Shown in pieces: positions 1 through 7,928 of a stretch of DNA of 64,000 nucleotides. A program made the position numbers and the translations under genes. The notes under the pieces were generated by a model. It was not told where the DNA came from and did no database searches. It saw only the letters and a list, made by a program, of their open reading frames with translations. The number at the start of each line of letters is the position of its first letter. Within the stretch, counting starts at the first letter, position 1. Location of the stretch: positions 124,001 to 188,000 of the forward strand of contig NZ_JAERRJ010000008.1 of assembly GCF_016741815.1 (NCBI RefSeq), in the 5' to 3' direction. Source of the DNA: Nocardia acididurans (GTDB lineage: Bacteria > Actinomycetota > Actinomycetes > Mycobacteriales > Mycobacteriaceae).

Positions 1-2
1 CG

Positions 3-2906
3 GGAGGCGAACTGCTCGACGCGGTCCGCAAGGATCCCCGGATCGTGCGCGAACTGATCGCCGGATTCACCGGCCGCCCCGCGCCGGAACCCGCCGTCGA
101 GCTGGGCGAGCACACCCCACCGGCCGCACTCGCCGACTACCCGCGCACCGCGCACGCCCGGCAGCAGATCGACGCCGCGACGGAGCCGGTGCGCGCGTTC
201 CTCGGTGACCTGTCGAAGATCCCGTCCTGGTTCACCTTCCACGCCGGCTGGCGCGAAGACGCCCCCGGACAAGCCGAACCGGGCGTGGAATTCGTGCAGC
301 AGGCGAAATTCATGGGTATCCCGGCGGACCTGCGCTGGACGGTCACCGAGGCCACCGGCGACAGGCTGGGGTTGTCCGGCACCGGACCGCAGGGACTGCA
401 CCTCGGCTTCTGGATCACGGTGACACCCAACGCCACCGGATCCACCGTCTACATCGACGCCGGACTGGCCGGGCCGCCGATCGACGGCCCCCTGGGCGGG
501 TCGGTCGCGCGCAGCCTGGGCGAGGCACTGCAGGATTCGCTGGCCGCCCTGCCCGCCGCCCTCGCCGCCGACACCCCCACCGCCGGGCGCACGGCACGAA
601 AAGCCGTGCGGCACAAAGCCACCGGCGCGGTCCTCGCGCCGACGACGCCCGTGCTGGTCGGTGTCGGGCAGGTGGTGGACCGCACCCCCGACCCGGCCTA
701 CCCCGATCCCGCGCAACTGGCGGTGCGGGCACTGCGGCGCGCGGCCACCGACGCCGGAGCGGGAGAGAGATTGCTGCGCGACGCCGACGCCGTGTACGCG
801 GTCGCCCCCACCTCCTGGCAGTACCGGGACCTGGGCGCGCTCGTGGCCGCCGCGGTCGGCGCGAACGGGGTGGACACCGTGCAGTCCAGCCCCTTCGGCG
901 GAGACGGCGGGCAACTGGTGCTCAACGAGGCCGCGGCCGCCATCGCCGCCGGCGACTACGACATCGTGCTGGTGACCGGCGCGGAAGCCGGAGCCACCCA
1001 GGCCGCCGCCCAGCGCGCCGGCATCACCCCCGACTGGCCGGTGCAGGGCGCGCAGGTGCGGCCGACCCGCACCGTCGGCATCGACAAACCGGCCAACAAC
1101 GCCGCCGAAACCACCGCGGGCCTGCTCGCCCCGATCAACATGTACGCGCTGCTGGAATCGGCGAACCGGCACACCCTGGGCCGCAGCCCCGACGAGCACG
1201 CGCACGCGGTCGCCCAGCTGTGGTCGCGGCTGTCAGCGGTGGCGGCCGCCAACCCGAATGCCTGGCAGCCGCAGGAGTTCTCGGCCGAGCAGATCGCGAC
1301 CGTCACCGACACCAACCGGATGATCTCCGCGCCCTACACCAAACTCGAATGCGCCAACCTGACCGTCGACATGGCCAGCGGCATCATCGTGTGCAGTGCC
1401 GCCGCCGCCGAAGCCGCCGGAATCCCGCAGGAGCAGTGGGTGTTCCTGCACGCGGGCGCCTCCGGCACCGACGAATGGTTCGTCAGCGAACGCGCCGAGC
1501 TGGCGGCGTCCCCGGCGATCCGCGCCCTGGGCGCGGCGGTGTTCGCGCACACCGGCATCGCACCCGACGACCTCACCCATGTCGACCTGTACGCGTGCTT
1601 CCCGGTGGCCGTGCAGATCGCCGCCCGCGAACTCGGCCTGCCCGCCGACGACCCGAAACGCCCGCTGTCGGTGACCGGCGGGCTGACCTTCGGCGGCGGC
1701 CCCGGCAACAACTACGGCGGGCACGCGGTGGCGAGCCTGGTGCAGAAACTGCGCGCCGAGCCCGGCAGTTTCGGGCTGGCGACCTCGCTGGGCTGGTATC
1801 TCACCAAACACGCGATCGGCGTGTACTCCACCACCCCGCCGGCCGCCGGCTACCGGCATCTGACCCCGGTGATCGAGCACCCGCCCGCGCGCCCGGCCCG
1901 CACCGGCTACGAGGGGCCCGCCGTGGTGGAGGCCTACACCCTGCCCTACGACCGCGACGGAGCACCCGAGGCGGCGATCCTGTCCCTGCTCACCCCGCAG
2001 GGGGAGCGAGTCCTGCTGCGCAGCAGCGAATCCCCGCTGCTGGCCGATCTCACCGACCGGGATCTGCTGGGAGTGCCCGTCACCGTCACCGGCGACACCG
2101 TGCGGGTCGAGGACACCGCCCGCGTGGCCTTGCCCGCCCCGCCGCCCGCGCCCGTGCTGGTGGAACGCCGCGGACACGTCACGATCATCACCCTCAACCG
2201 CCCGCACGCCCGCAACGCCATCGACCTGGCGACCGCGCTGGGCCTGGAACGCGCCATCGACGCCTACGAAGCCGACCCGAACGCGCGCATCGCCATCCTC
2301 ACCGGCGCGGGCGGATACTTCAGCGCCGGAATGGATCTCAAAGCCGCCGCGCGCGGGGAGGTGCCCGTCACCGAGAAGCGCGGCATCCTCGGGCTGGTCG
2401 CCGCGCCGCCCGCCAAACCGCTCATCGCCGCCGTGGAAGGCCCCGCCCTGGCCGGTGGCTGTGAACTGGCGTTGACCGCGGATCTCATTGTGGCCGCCGA
2501 GAATTCGACCTTCGGTATCCCGGAGGTGAAGCGCGGCCTGGTCGCCGTCGGCGGCGGGGTGCTGCGGCTGGCGCAACGGCTGCCGCGGGCCATCGCCATG
2601 GAGTTGGCGTTGACCGGTGACCCGATCAGCGCGGGCCGGGCCGCCGAACTGGGGCTGATCAACCAGGTCAGTGCGCCGGGACAGGCCCTGCAGGTGGCGT
2701 TGGCGCTGGCGGAACGGATCGCGGTGAACGCGCCGCTCAGTATCGACGCGTCCAAGCAGATCATCGAACAATCCCCGGACTGGACGGTCGCCGAAGCCTT
2801 TGCCCGGCAGGGACAACTCGCCGCACCCGCCCTGTCCTCCCAGGACGCGGGCGAAGGCATGCGCGCCTTCGTGGAGAAACGCCCGCCTGTGTGGCGCGGC
2901 CGCTGA
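3..2906 (+). CDS. SRPBCC / thiolase-like / enoyl-CoA hydratase fusion (5' partial)
   Basis: The frame is open to the left edge, so the start may lie outside; GTG at 45 is the first internal candidate (953 aa). Three domains follow one another: a lipid-binding SRPBCC fold (about residues 35-180), a thiolase-superfamily domain of the SCP-x/acetyl-CoA acetyltransferase type (about 200-690, from VLVGVGQVVDRTP through GGGPGNNYGGHA), and a C-terminal crotonase (about 695-953). The crotonase keeps both usual glutamates (GGCELAL, FGIPEVKRGL) and an oxyanion-hole region FSAGMDL. The thiolase part has NPFGG-like SPFGGDGG where a catalytic Cys would stand, so it may not be a canonical thiolase. A role in fatty-acid or steroid side-chain CoA chemistry is inferred. 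Domain calls are firm; substrate is unknown. Confidence 0.8.
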   Translation, partial: GGELLDAVRKDPRIVRELIAGFTGRPAPEPAVELGEHTPPAALADYPRTAHARQQIDAATEPVRAFLGDLSKIPSWFTFHAGWREDAPGQAEPGVEFVQQAKFMGIPADLRWTVTEATGDRLGLSGTGPQGLHLGFWITVTPNATGSTVYIDAGLAGPPIDGPLGGSVARSLGEALQDSLAALPAALAADTPTAGRTARKAVRHKATGAVLAPTTPVLVGVGQVVDRTPDPAYPDPAQLAVRALRRAATDAGAGERLLRDADAVYAVAPTSWQYRDLGALVAAAVGANGVDTVQSSPFGGDGGQLVLNEAAAAIAAGDYDIVLVTGAEAGATQAAAQRAGITPDWPVQGAQVRPTRTVGIDKPANNAAETTAGLLAPINMYALLESANRHTLGRSPDEHAHAVAQLWSRLSAVAAANPNAWQPQEFSAEQIATVTDTNRMISAPYTKLECANLTVDMASGIIVCSAAAAEAAGIPQEQWVFLHAGASGTDEWFVSERAELAASPAIRALGAAVFAHTGIAPDDLTHVDLYACFPVAVQIAARELGLPADDPKRPLSVTGGLTFGGGPGNNYGGHAVASLVQKLRAEPGSFGLATSLGWYLTKHAIGVYSTTPPAAGYRHLTPVIEHPPARPARTGYEGPAVVEAYTLPYDRDGAPEAAILSLLTPQGERVLLRSSESPLLADLTDRDLLGVPVTVTGDTVRVEDTARVALPAPPPAPVLVERRGHVTIITLNRPHARNAIDLATALGLERAIDAYEADPNARIAILTGAGGYFSAGMDLKAAARGEVPVTEKRGILGLVAAPPAKPLIAAVEGPALAGGCELALTADLIVAAENSTFGIPEVKRGLVAVGGGVLRLAQRLPRAIAMELALTGDPISAGRAAELGLINQVSAPGQALQVALALAERIAVNAPLSIDASKQIIEQSPDWTVAEAFARQGQLAAPALSSQDAGEGMRAFVEKRPPVWRGR

Positions 2907-2955
2907 CCTTCGGACAGACTCGCGAAAAAACTCGCCGGAAAAAGTCGCGCCGCGA

Positions 2956-2982
2956 TGTCGAGAACCCGGTGGCGGCTCCGTC
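2956..2982 (+). promoter_or_regulatory. ECF42-type sigma-factor promoter
   Basis: TGTCGA (2956-2961), 17 bases, then CGTC (2979-2982), about 50 bp before the DGPF gene. This matches the promoter pattern I recall as described for ECF42 sigma factors (TGTCGA near -35, CG[A/T]C near -10). Because an ECF42-like sigma gene follows immediately, autoregulation is likely. Pattern seen directly; regulation inferred. Confidence 0.7.
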
Positions 2983-3032
2983 CCTGAAGTGAAGACGGCC
3001 CACCCGGGCCGGACCGAACCAAGGAGAGAACG

Positions 3033-3440
3033 ATGGCCAAGTACCTGCTGCTCAAGCACTACCGGGGCGCCCCGGCCGCGTCGAACAACGTGCCCATGGA
3101 CCAGTGGACCCCCGAGGAGATCACCGCGCACATCCAGTACATGCAGGATTTCGCCGACCGGCTGGAGAGCACCGGCGAATACGTCGACAGTCAGGCCCTG
3201 TCCCCGGAGGGCACCTTCGTGCGCTTCGACGGGGAAGGCCGTCCACCGGTCACCGACGGGCCGTTCGCCGAAACCAAGGATCTCATCGCCGGCTGGATGA
3301 TCATCGACGTCGACAGCTACGAACGCGCCCTGGAACTGGCCGGTGAACTGTCCGCGGCGCCCGGCGCGGGCGGCGAACCGATCCACGAATGGCTCGAACT
3401 GCGGCCGTTCATGCACGCGGCGCCGACCATCACCGAATGA
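3033..3440 (+). CDS. YCII-related (DGPF-domain) protein
   Basis: A 135-aa cytoplasmic protein of the YCII/DGPF fold. The family-defining motif is visible as VTDGPFAETKDLIAGW near residues 73-88, followed by a helix rich in small residues and a C-terminal EWLELRPF. AAGGAGAG lies just before the ATG. DGPF proteins are habitual genomic partners of ECF42 sigma factors, and here the sigma gene starts 7 bp downstream, so the two are almost certainly cotranscribed from the promoter at 2956-2982. The biochemical role of these proteins is not established; a regulatory or detoxifying function has been proposed for the family but nothing here decides it. Confidence 0.9.
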   Translation: MAKYLLLKHYRGAPAASNNVPMDQWTPEEITAHIQYMQDFADRLESTGEYVDSQALSPEGTFVRFDGEGRPPVTDGPFAETKDLIAGWMIIDVDSYERALELAGELSAAPGAGGEPIHEWLELRPFMHAAPTITE

Positions 3441-3446
3441 CCCGTC

Positions 3447-4592
3447 ATGGATGAGGCGCTGCTGCGCACCCTCACCCCGGCCGTGCTCGCCGTCCTCGTC
3501 CGCCGCGGAGCCGATTTCGCGGCGGCCGAGGACGCCGTGCAGGAGGCGCTGATCGAAGCGGTGCGGGCGTGGCCGCAGGATCCGCCACGCGACGCCAAGG
3601 GCTGGCTGGTGGCGGTGGCCTGGCGCAAATTTCTCGACGCCACCCGCGCCGACACCTCGCGGCGGCGACGCGAGGAACTCGTCGACGCCGAACCCGCGCC
3701 CGGACCCGGTGCGGCCGTGGACGACACCCTGCAGCTGTATTTCCTGTGCGCGCACCCGTCACTGACCCCGGCGTCGGCGGTGGCATTGACCCTGCGCGCG
3801 GTGGGCGGACTGACCACCAGGCAGATCGCGCAGGCCTATCTGGTGCCGGAAGCGACCATGGCGCAACGCATCAGCCGCGCCAAGAAAACCGTGGCCGGGG
3901 TGCGGTTCGATCAACCCGGCGAGGTGGGCACCGTGCTGCGGGTGCTCTACCTCGTGTTCAACGAGGGCTACACCGGTGATGTCGACCTGGCGGCCGAAGC
4001 CATCCGCCTCACCCGGCAACTCGCACGGCAGATCACACACGAGGAGGTGGCCGGGCTGCTGGCGCTCATGCTGCTGCATCACGCGCGCCGCCCGGCCCGC
4101 ACCCGCGCCGACGGCAGTCTCGTCCCGCTCGCCGAACAGGACCGCGGACGGTGGGACACCCGCCTGATCGCCGAAGGCGTCGACATCCTGCAGGCGGCGC
4201 TGGCGCGAGACCGGTTGGGGCAGTACCAGACCCAGGCCGCCATCGCCGCCCTGCACGCCGATGCCCGCTGCGCCGAGGAAACCGACTGGGTGCAGATCGT
4301 CGAGTGGTACGACGAACTGCTGCGCTTCACCGACAACCCGGTCACCCGGCTGAACCGGGCGGTCGCGGTCGGCGAAGCCGACGGTCCCCGCGCCGGACTG
4401 GCCGCACTGGCCGAACTCGACCCCGACCTGCCCCGCCACACCGCCGCCTCGGCCTACCTGCACGAACACGCCGGTGACACGGCCATCGCGGCGCGCCTCT
4501 ACGCCGCGGCCGCCCGCACCGCGCACACCCTGGCCGAACGCGACCACCTCACCCGGCAGGCCGCACGACTCAACGCACGACTGCGCGGCTGA
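3447..4592 (+). CDS. ECF42-family RNA polymerase sigma factor with TPR-like extension
   Basis: A 381-aa protein. The first 175 residues hold sigma region 2 (AAEDAVQEALIEAVRAWP) and region 4 with its helix-turn-helix (LTTRQIAQAYLVPEATMAQRISRAKKTV). The remaining 200 residues are a helical, TPR-like domain (VLRVLYLVFNEGYTG..., LNRAVAVGEADGP) typical of the ECF42 group, which lacks a separate anti-sigma gene and is thought to be controlled through this extension. ATG at 3447 is 7 bp after the DGPF stop. It directs RNA polymerase to promoters such as 2956-2982. The downstream LysR gene is convergent. Confidence 0.9.
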   Translation: MDEALLRTLTPAVLAVLVRRGADFAAAEDAVQEALIEAVRAWPQDPPRDAKGWLVAVAWRKFLDATRADTSRRRREELVDAEPAPGPGAAVDDTLQLYFLCAHPSLTPASAVALTLRAVGGLTTRQIAQAYLVPEATMAQRISRAKKTVAGVRFDQPGEVGTVLRVLYLVFNEGYTGDVDLAAEAIRLTRQLARQITHEEVAGLLALMLLHHARRPARTRADGSLVPLAEQDRGRWDTRLIAEGVDILQAALARDRLGQYQTQAAIAALHADARCAEETDWVQIVEWYDELLRFTDNPVTRLNRAVAVGEADGPRAGLAALAELDPDLPRHTAASAYLHEHAGDTAIAARLYAAAARTAHTLAERDHLTRQAARLNARLRG

Positions 4593-4609
4593 CCGGGCAG
4601 CGCCCTGCG

Positions 4610-5530
4610 CTAGGAATCGGGGCCGGAGACCGCTGAACCCAGGGCGGTGCACAGGGTTTCGCGCAGCCAGCGTTGGGCGGGGTCGGCGTCGAGGCGGGCG
4701 TGCCACAGTTGCACGATGTCGATTTCGGGCAGGGGCGCGGGAATCGGGAACCAGCGCAGGCCCAGGGTGTCACCGTACTGTTCGGCCAGACGTTGCGGCA
4801 CCAGGCCGACATAGGGGGTCGAGGACACCAGCAGGGCCGCCAGCGCGGAGGTGGGGACCACGGCGGCGACATGACGGTGCAGGCCCGCGGCGGCGAGCGC
4901 GTCGTCGAGCGGGCCGCGGGCGCGGCCACGACGGGAGGCCGACACGTGCGGGTGGCGGCACAGCTGCGCGAGCGTGGGAGGGCGATGCCTGCCCAGGGGA
5001 TTGTCGGCGCGGACGATGCCGACGACGCGTTCGCGGTAGAGCACGGTGGCGCGGATGTCGGGGGCGGTGGGGGTGCTCGCGCCGATGTCGAGGTCCACCG
5101 AACCGTCGCGCAGCGCCTCCAGGCTTTCGTTGCCCTCGGGCAGGAAGCGCAGCACCACACCCGGGGCGCGGGCCGCGGTCGCTTCCACGGCGGCGGTCAC
5201 CAGGGTAGCGGCCACGCCGTCGTTGATGCGAATGGCGAAGGTGCGCTTCAGTGTCGCGGGATCGACGGCACGGTCGGTGCTGATCAGCGCCGACGCCTCC
5301 TCCAGCAGGGAGCGCACGCGCGGTGCGGTGCGCAGCGCGAACGGGGTCGGGGCCATCGCGCGACCCGAGCGCACCAGGATCGGGTCACCCATGGCGCGCC
5401 GCAACCGGCCCAGGGCGCGGCTGGTCGCCGGGATCGACAGGTGCAGGCGTTCGGCGGCCGCGGTCACGCCGCCTTCGGCGAGCAGCGCGTCGAAGACGCG
5501 CAACAGGTTCAGATCCAGCAGCTCGGGCAT
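4610..5530 (-). CDS. LysR-family transcriptional regulator
   Basis: A 306-aa regulator. Residues 4-65 form the winged helix-turn-helix (LDLNLLRVFDALLAEGGVTAAAERLHLSIPATSRALGRLR), and residues 90-300 the periplasmic-binding-protein-like effector domain (TFAIRINDGVAATLV...). I start it at the ATG ending at 5530 rather than the much longer open frame, because MPELLDLNLLR is the normal LysR beginning. A perfect palindrome sits 3 bp upstream of that start, fitting autoregulation and control of the divergent locus. What it once controlled on the other side has been damaged by a deletion, so its present target is uncertain. Effector unknown. Confidence 0.88.
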   Translation of the reverse strand: MPELLDLNLLRVFDALLAEGGVTAAAERLHLSIPATSRALGRLRRAMGDPILVRSGRAMAPTPFALRTAPRVRSLLEEASALISTDRAVDPATLKRTFAIRINDGVAATLVTAAVEATAARAPGVVLRFLPEGNESLEALRDGSVDLDIGASTPTAPDIRATVLYRERVVGIVRADNPLGRHRPPTLAQLCRHPHVSASRRGRARGPLDDALAAAGLHRHVAAVVPTSALAALLVSSTPYVGLVPQRLAEQYGDTLGLRWFPIPAPLPEIDIVQLWHARLDADPAQRWLRETLCTALGSAVSGPDS

Positions 5531-5532
5531 AG

Positions 5533-5547
5533 TTGCATCGTATGCAA
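5533..5547. promoter_or_regulatory. Candidate LysR operator palindrome
   Basis: TTGCAT-CGT-ATGCAA is a perfect inverted repeat, and it contains a T-N11-A core (5534-5546), the usual LysR box. It lies immediately upstream of the LysR start and 59 bp before the divergent ATG at 5606. Confidence 0.65.
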
Positions 5548-5605
5548 TTCTGGGTTGTCGAAGTTGCGTGGCATGGATATCGCCCAGGTCAATACCGTGC
5601 CGACT

Positions 5606-5745
5606 ATGCAAATCAATGTCGCGAACCGCGAGACCGTCACCGCGCCGAGAGCGGCCGGGCCGCGCGGACTGCGCACTGTGATGTGCGCCTGCGTGGTGCT
5701 CGTCGTCGGGATGGTCGCCGCGATCAACCTCGCCGTGCCGACTCG
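5606..5745 (+). pseudogene. N-terminal fragment of an MFS transporter
   Basis: An ATG at 5606 opens a frame giving a hydrophilic leader, then one clear hydrophobic segment, TVMCACVVLVVGMVAAINLAVP, which resembles the first transmembrane helix of DHA2-type drug-efflux MFS proteins. After about 46 residues the frame becomes an arginine-rich shadow of the next gene and no further membrane helix appears. A full transporter would need about 400 more residues. I read it as the surviving 5' end of a transporter that was divergent to, and probably controlled by, the LysR gene, with the remainder deleted. The exact fusion point lies within roughly 5740-5760. Confidence 0.6.
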
Positions 5746-5750
5746 AAGGG

Positions 5751-6521
5751 AAGAGCGCACTGGTGTGGCGCGGCGATCTCGACGATCTCGACGGTCTGCG
5801 AGCCGCCGCCGACAACGCCGATGCCGTTGTGCACCTGGGCAACAAACACGACTGGTCCGACCCGGCCGAAACCATCCGCTCCGAACGCGCCGCCGTCACC
5901 GCACTCGCGGACACCCTGGCCGGCAGCGACCGCCCCCTGCTGCTCGCCTCCGTCCTGTCCGGCCTGGTCCACGACAGACCCGCCGAGGAAACCGACCCCT
6001 CCCCGGCGGTCGGCCCCGACTCCCCGCGTGGCGGCTCGGAAAACCTCGCACTCGCCTACGCCGACAAGGGCGTCCGAGTGATCGCGGCCCGATTCGCGCC
6101 CTCGGTCCACGGCCCCGGCGACACCGGCTTCCTCGCGAATCTCGTGGCCGCCGCCCGCACCCACCACCGCTCGGCCTACCTCGGCGCGGGCACCACCGCA
6201 TGGTCAGCCGTACACCGCGGCGACGCGGCCACCCTCATCCGGCTCGCTCTGGACCAGGCCCCGCCCGCCACGATCCTGCACGTCGTCGCCGAACAGGCCG
6301 TCACCACCCGCGACATCGCCGAAGCCATCGGGACCAGACTCGACCTGCCCATCGCCTCGATCCCCGCGGACAACGCCGCCACCCACTTCGGATTCGTCGG
6401 CCGCTTCCTCGCCCAGGACATGTCCGCCGCCAACACCCACACCCGCCGACTCCTGTCCTGGAACCCGACCGGCCCCACCCTGCTCGACGACATCCGCTCC
6501 GGCGCCTATGACCACGCCTGA
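5751..6521 (+). pseudogene. NAD-dependent epimerase/dehydratase lacking its N-terminal Rossmann motif
   Basis: From about 5751 the frame encodes KSALVWRGDLDDLDGLRAAA, the sequence that normally follows the first 45-50 residues of an extended SDR. The glycine-rich NAD-binding motif that should precede it is absent. The rest looks intact: ADAVVHLGNKHDW, an internal catalytic region, and a C-terminal YLGAGTTAWSAVHRGDAATLIRLAL as in sugar/flavonoid epimerases. GTG at 5763 could start translation of 252 residues, but without the dinucleotide loop such a protein is unlikely to be active. The missing head is replaced by the MFS fragment in a different frame, which points to a single deletion joining the two genes. 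Confidence 0.65.
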
Positions 6522-6651
6522 CCTGTCACCGCACACCCACCGGCGTCGTCGGATGTGTTCGCGTGGAAGCGTTCCCGCAGCGACAGGCACGATGAGGATT
6601 GTCACGGCAGTGACGGACCACGGGGCCGCACCCGAGCGTGAGGGTCGTGCC

Positions 6652-6879
6652 ATGACCGGGTCACCGCCTGCCGCCTTCCCGCCGGATCCGCACGACACCT
6701 TGCCCAACGGAGGGGATTTCGCCGCCGAACGCCTGGCACTGCGGGGGCAGGCGTACGACGCGGAGAGCATCGCGCTGGCGGAGCGGGTGGGTGTGGGGGC
6801 GGGATGGCGGTGCGCGGTGAGGGATTCGCTCGCGGTCGGAATGCCGGATACCGCGCGACAGTTCTGTAACGCGTTCTAG
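6652..6879 (+). pseudogene. N-terminal fragment of a SAM-dependent methyltransferase
   Basis: The 75-aa frame from ATG 6652 reads PNGGDFAAERLALRGQAYDAESIALAERVGVGAGWRC, the characteristic start of a class I methyltransferase, which should continue into the glycine-rich SAM loop (DVGAG...). Instead it stops matching right after GWRC and ends 23 residues later at a TAG lying inside the operator-like sequence 6865-6878. The truncation point, near 6815, is therefore another deletion joint. An ATG further upstream at 6508 also leads into this frame but adds nothing recognisable. Probably non-functional. Confidence 0.55.
6865..6878. promoter_or_regulatory. KstR-like operator
   Basis: TGTAACGCGTTCTA fits TnnAACnnGTTnnA exactly, the palindrome recognised by the TetR-type cholesterol-catabolism repressor KstR. 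It lies 41 bp before the alpha/beta hydrolase start. Match seen directly; identity of the bound repressor inferred. Confidence 0.55.
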
Positions 6880-6918
6880 TATTGGCGGCGGATCATCGCC
6901 GATATCGAAAGGCAGCGC

Positions 6919-7818
6919 ATGCCCGACGGGTTCACTGCCGAAACCCTGCTGACGTTGCACCGGGACGGGCTGACGCTCTCGGCCCGGCATTTCGGGGACC
7001 GGGGTGCGCCGCTGGCGGTGGTGCTGCACGGATTTCCCGATACGCCACACAGTTTCGACGGGCTCATCCCGACTCTGCTCGATGCCGGGTATCAGGTGCT
7101 CGCGCCGTGGCTGCGCGGGTATACGCACGGGTCGGCGGTGCGTTCGGCACGGTACGACGTGCTCGCGGCAGCCGCCGACATCACGGCCTGGCGCGAGGAG
7201 CTCGGGGCGCCGCCGGCTCATCTGATCGGACACGACTGGGGTGCGTTCGTCGCGCTCGTGCTGGCCAAACAGGCTCCCGCGCAGTGGGTTTCGCTGACCA
7301 TGCTGGCGATACCGCCGTTCGGGGACGGGTTCTTGCCCGCGCTGCTGCCGTTGCTGCCCCGGCAGATGATGATGTCGTTCTACATTCCGATCATGCAGGC
7401 GGGGGCGTCGCATCGGCTGCTCACGCGCGCGGACGCGGCGTTCGTGCGGGCACTGTGGCGGCGCTGGTCACCGGGGTGGGAGTTCTCGCAGGCCGACTTC
7501 GCGCCCACCGCGGCGGTGTTCACCGATCCGCTGCTGGCCTGGGCGGCGACCCGCTACTACCGGTCGATGCTCGCGCTGCACCGGAGTGCGACACGGGAAT
7601 TCCATCGGCTGCTGACCGCGCCCGCCGCACCGCTGCCCACGCTGGTGCTGGCGGGTGCGCGCGATGGTGCGTTGTCGGCGAAGCTGCAGCGGCTCGTGGC
7701 CGAGGGCGCCGGGGCCGCGCACGCGGAATTGCCGGAGTGCGGGCATTTCCTGCATGCCGAGGATCCTGCCGGGGTGGCCGCGCGGCTGCTGCCGCATCTG
7801 GCGGCGGCCGCACACTGA
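6919..7818 (+). CDS. Alpha/beta hydrolase (epoxide hydrolase/dehalogenase-like)
   Basis: A 299-aa cytoplasmic hydrolase. The oxyanion motif HGFPDTPHSF is near residue 37, the nucleophile elbow is GHDWGA (Asp nucleophile, as in epoxide hydrolases and haloalkane dehalogenases), and the C-terminal ECGHFLHAEDP supplies the catalytic His. A helical cap lies between. GAAAGG 6 bases upstream supports the ATG at 6919. The KstR-like operator just upstream suggests induction by sterol-type substrates, though none is shown. It stands alone, facing a convergent enoyl-CoA hydratase gene. Whether it opens epoxides, removes halide or cleaves a carbon-carbon bond cannot be told from sequence. Confidence 0.85.
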   Translation: MPDGFTAETLLTLHRDGLTLSARHFGDRGAPLAVVLHGFPDTPHSFDGLIPTLLDAGYQVLAPWLRGYTHGSAVRSARYDVLAAAADITAWREELGAPPAHLIGHDWGAFVALVLAKQAPAQWVSLTMLAIPPFGDGFLPALLPLLPRQMMMSFYIPIMQAGASHRLLTRADAAFVRALWRRWSPGWEFSQADFAPTAAVFTDPLLAWAATRYYRSMLALHRSATREFHRLLTAPAAPLPTLVLAGARDGALSAKLQRLVAEGAGAAHAELPECGHFLHAEDPAGVAARLLPHLAAAAH

Positions 7819-7928
7819 CTCGACCCCGGCACGGCGAGACGTCCCGTGCAGGCACTGCGCGCCGCGGCGATCAGCGGGGTCCGGCCACCAGAGTCGGTGG
7901 AGTTCGGCTCGGCGCGCCGTGGACGGTC

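Noticed and set aside
1233-3755. 840-codon minus-strand open frame
   Set aside because: It is antisense to three well-supported plus-strand genes, is Gly/Arg/His-rich, and has no domain; long shadow frames are expected at this GC content.
4673-6511. 612-codon plus-strand frame continuous through the LysR gene and the MFS/SDR scar
   Set aside because: Most of it is LysR or SDR shadow; only the short MFS-like piece from 5606 is meaningful.
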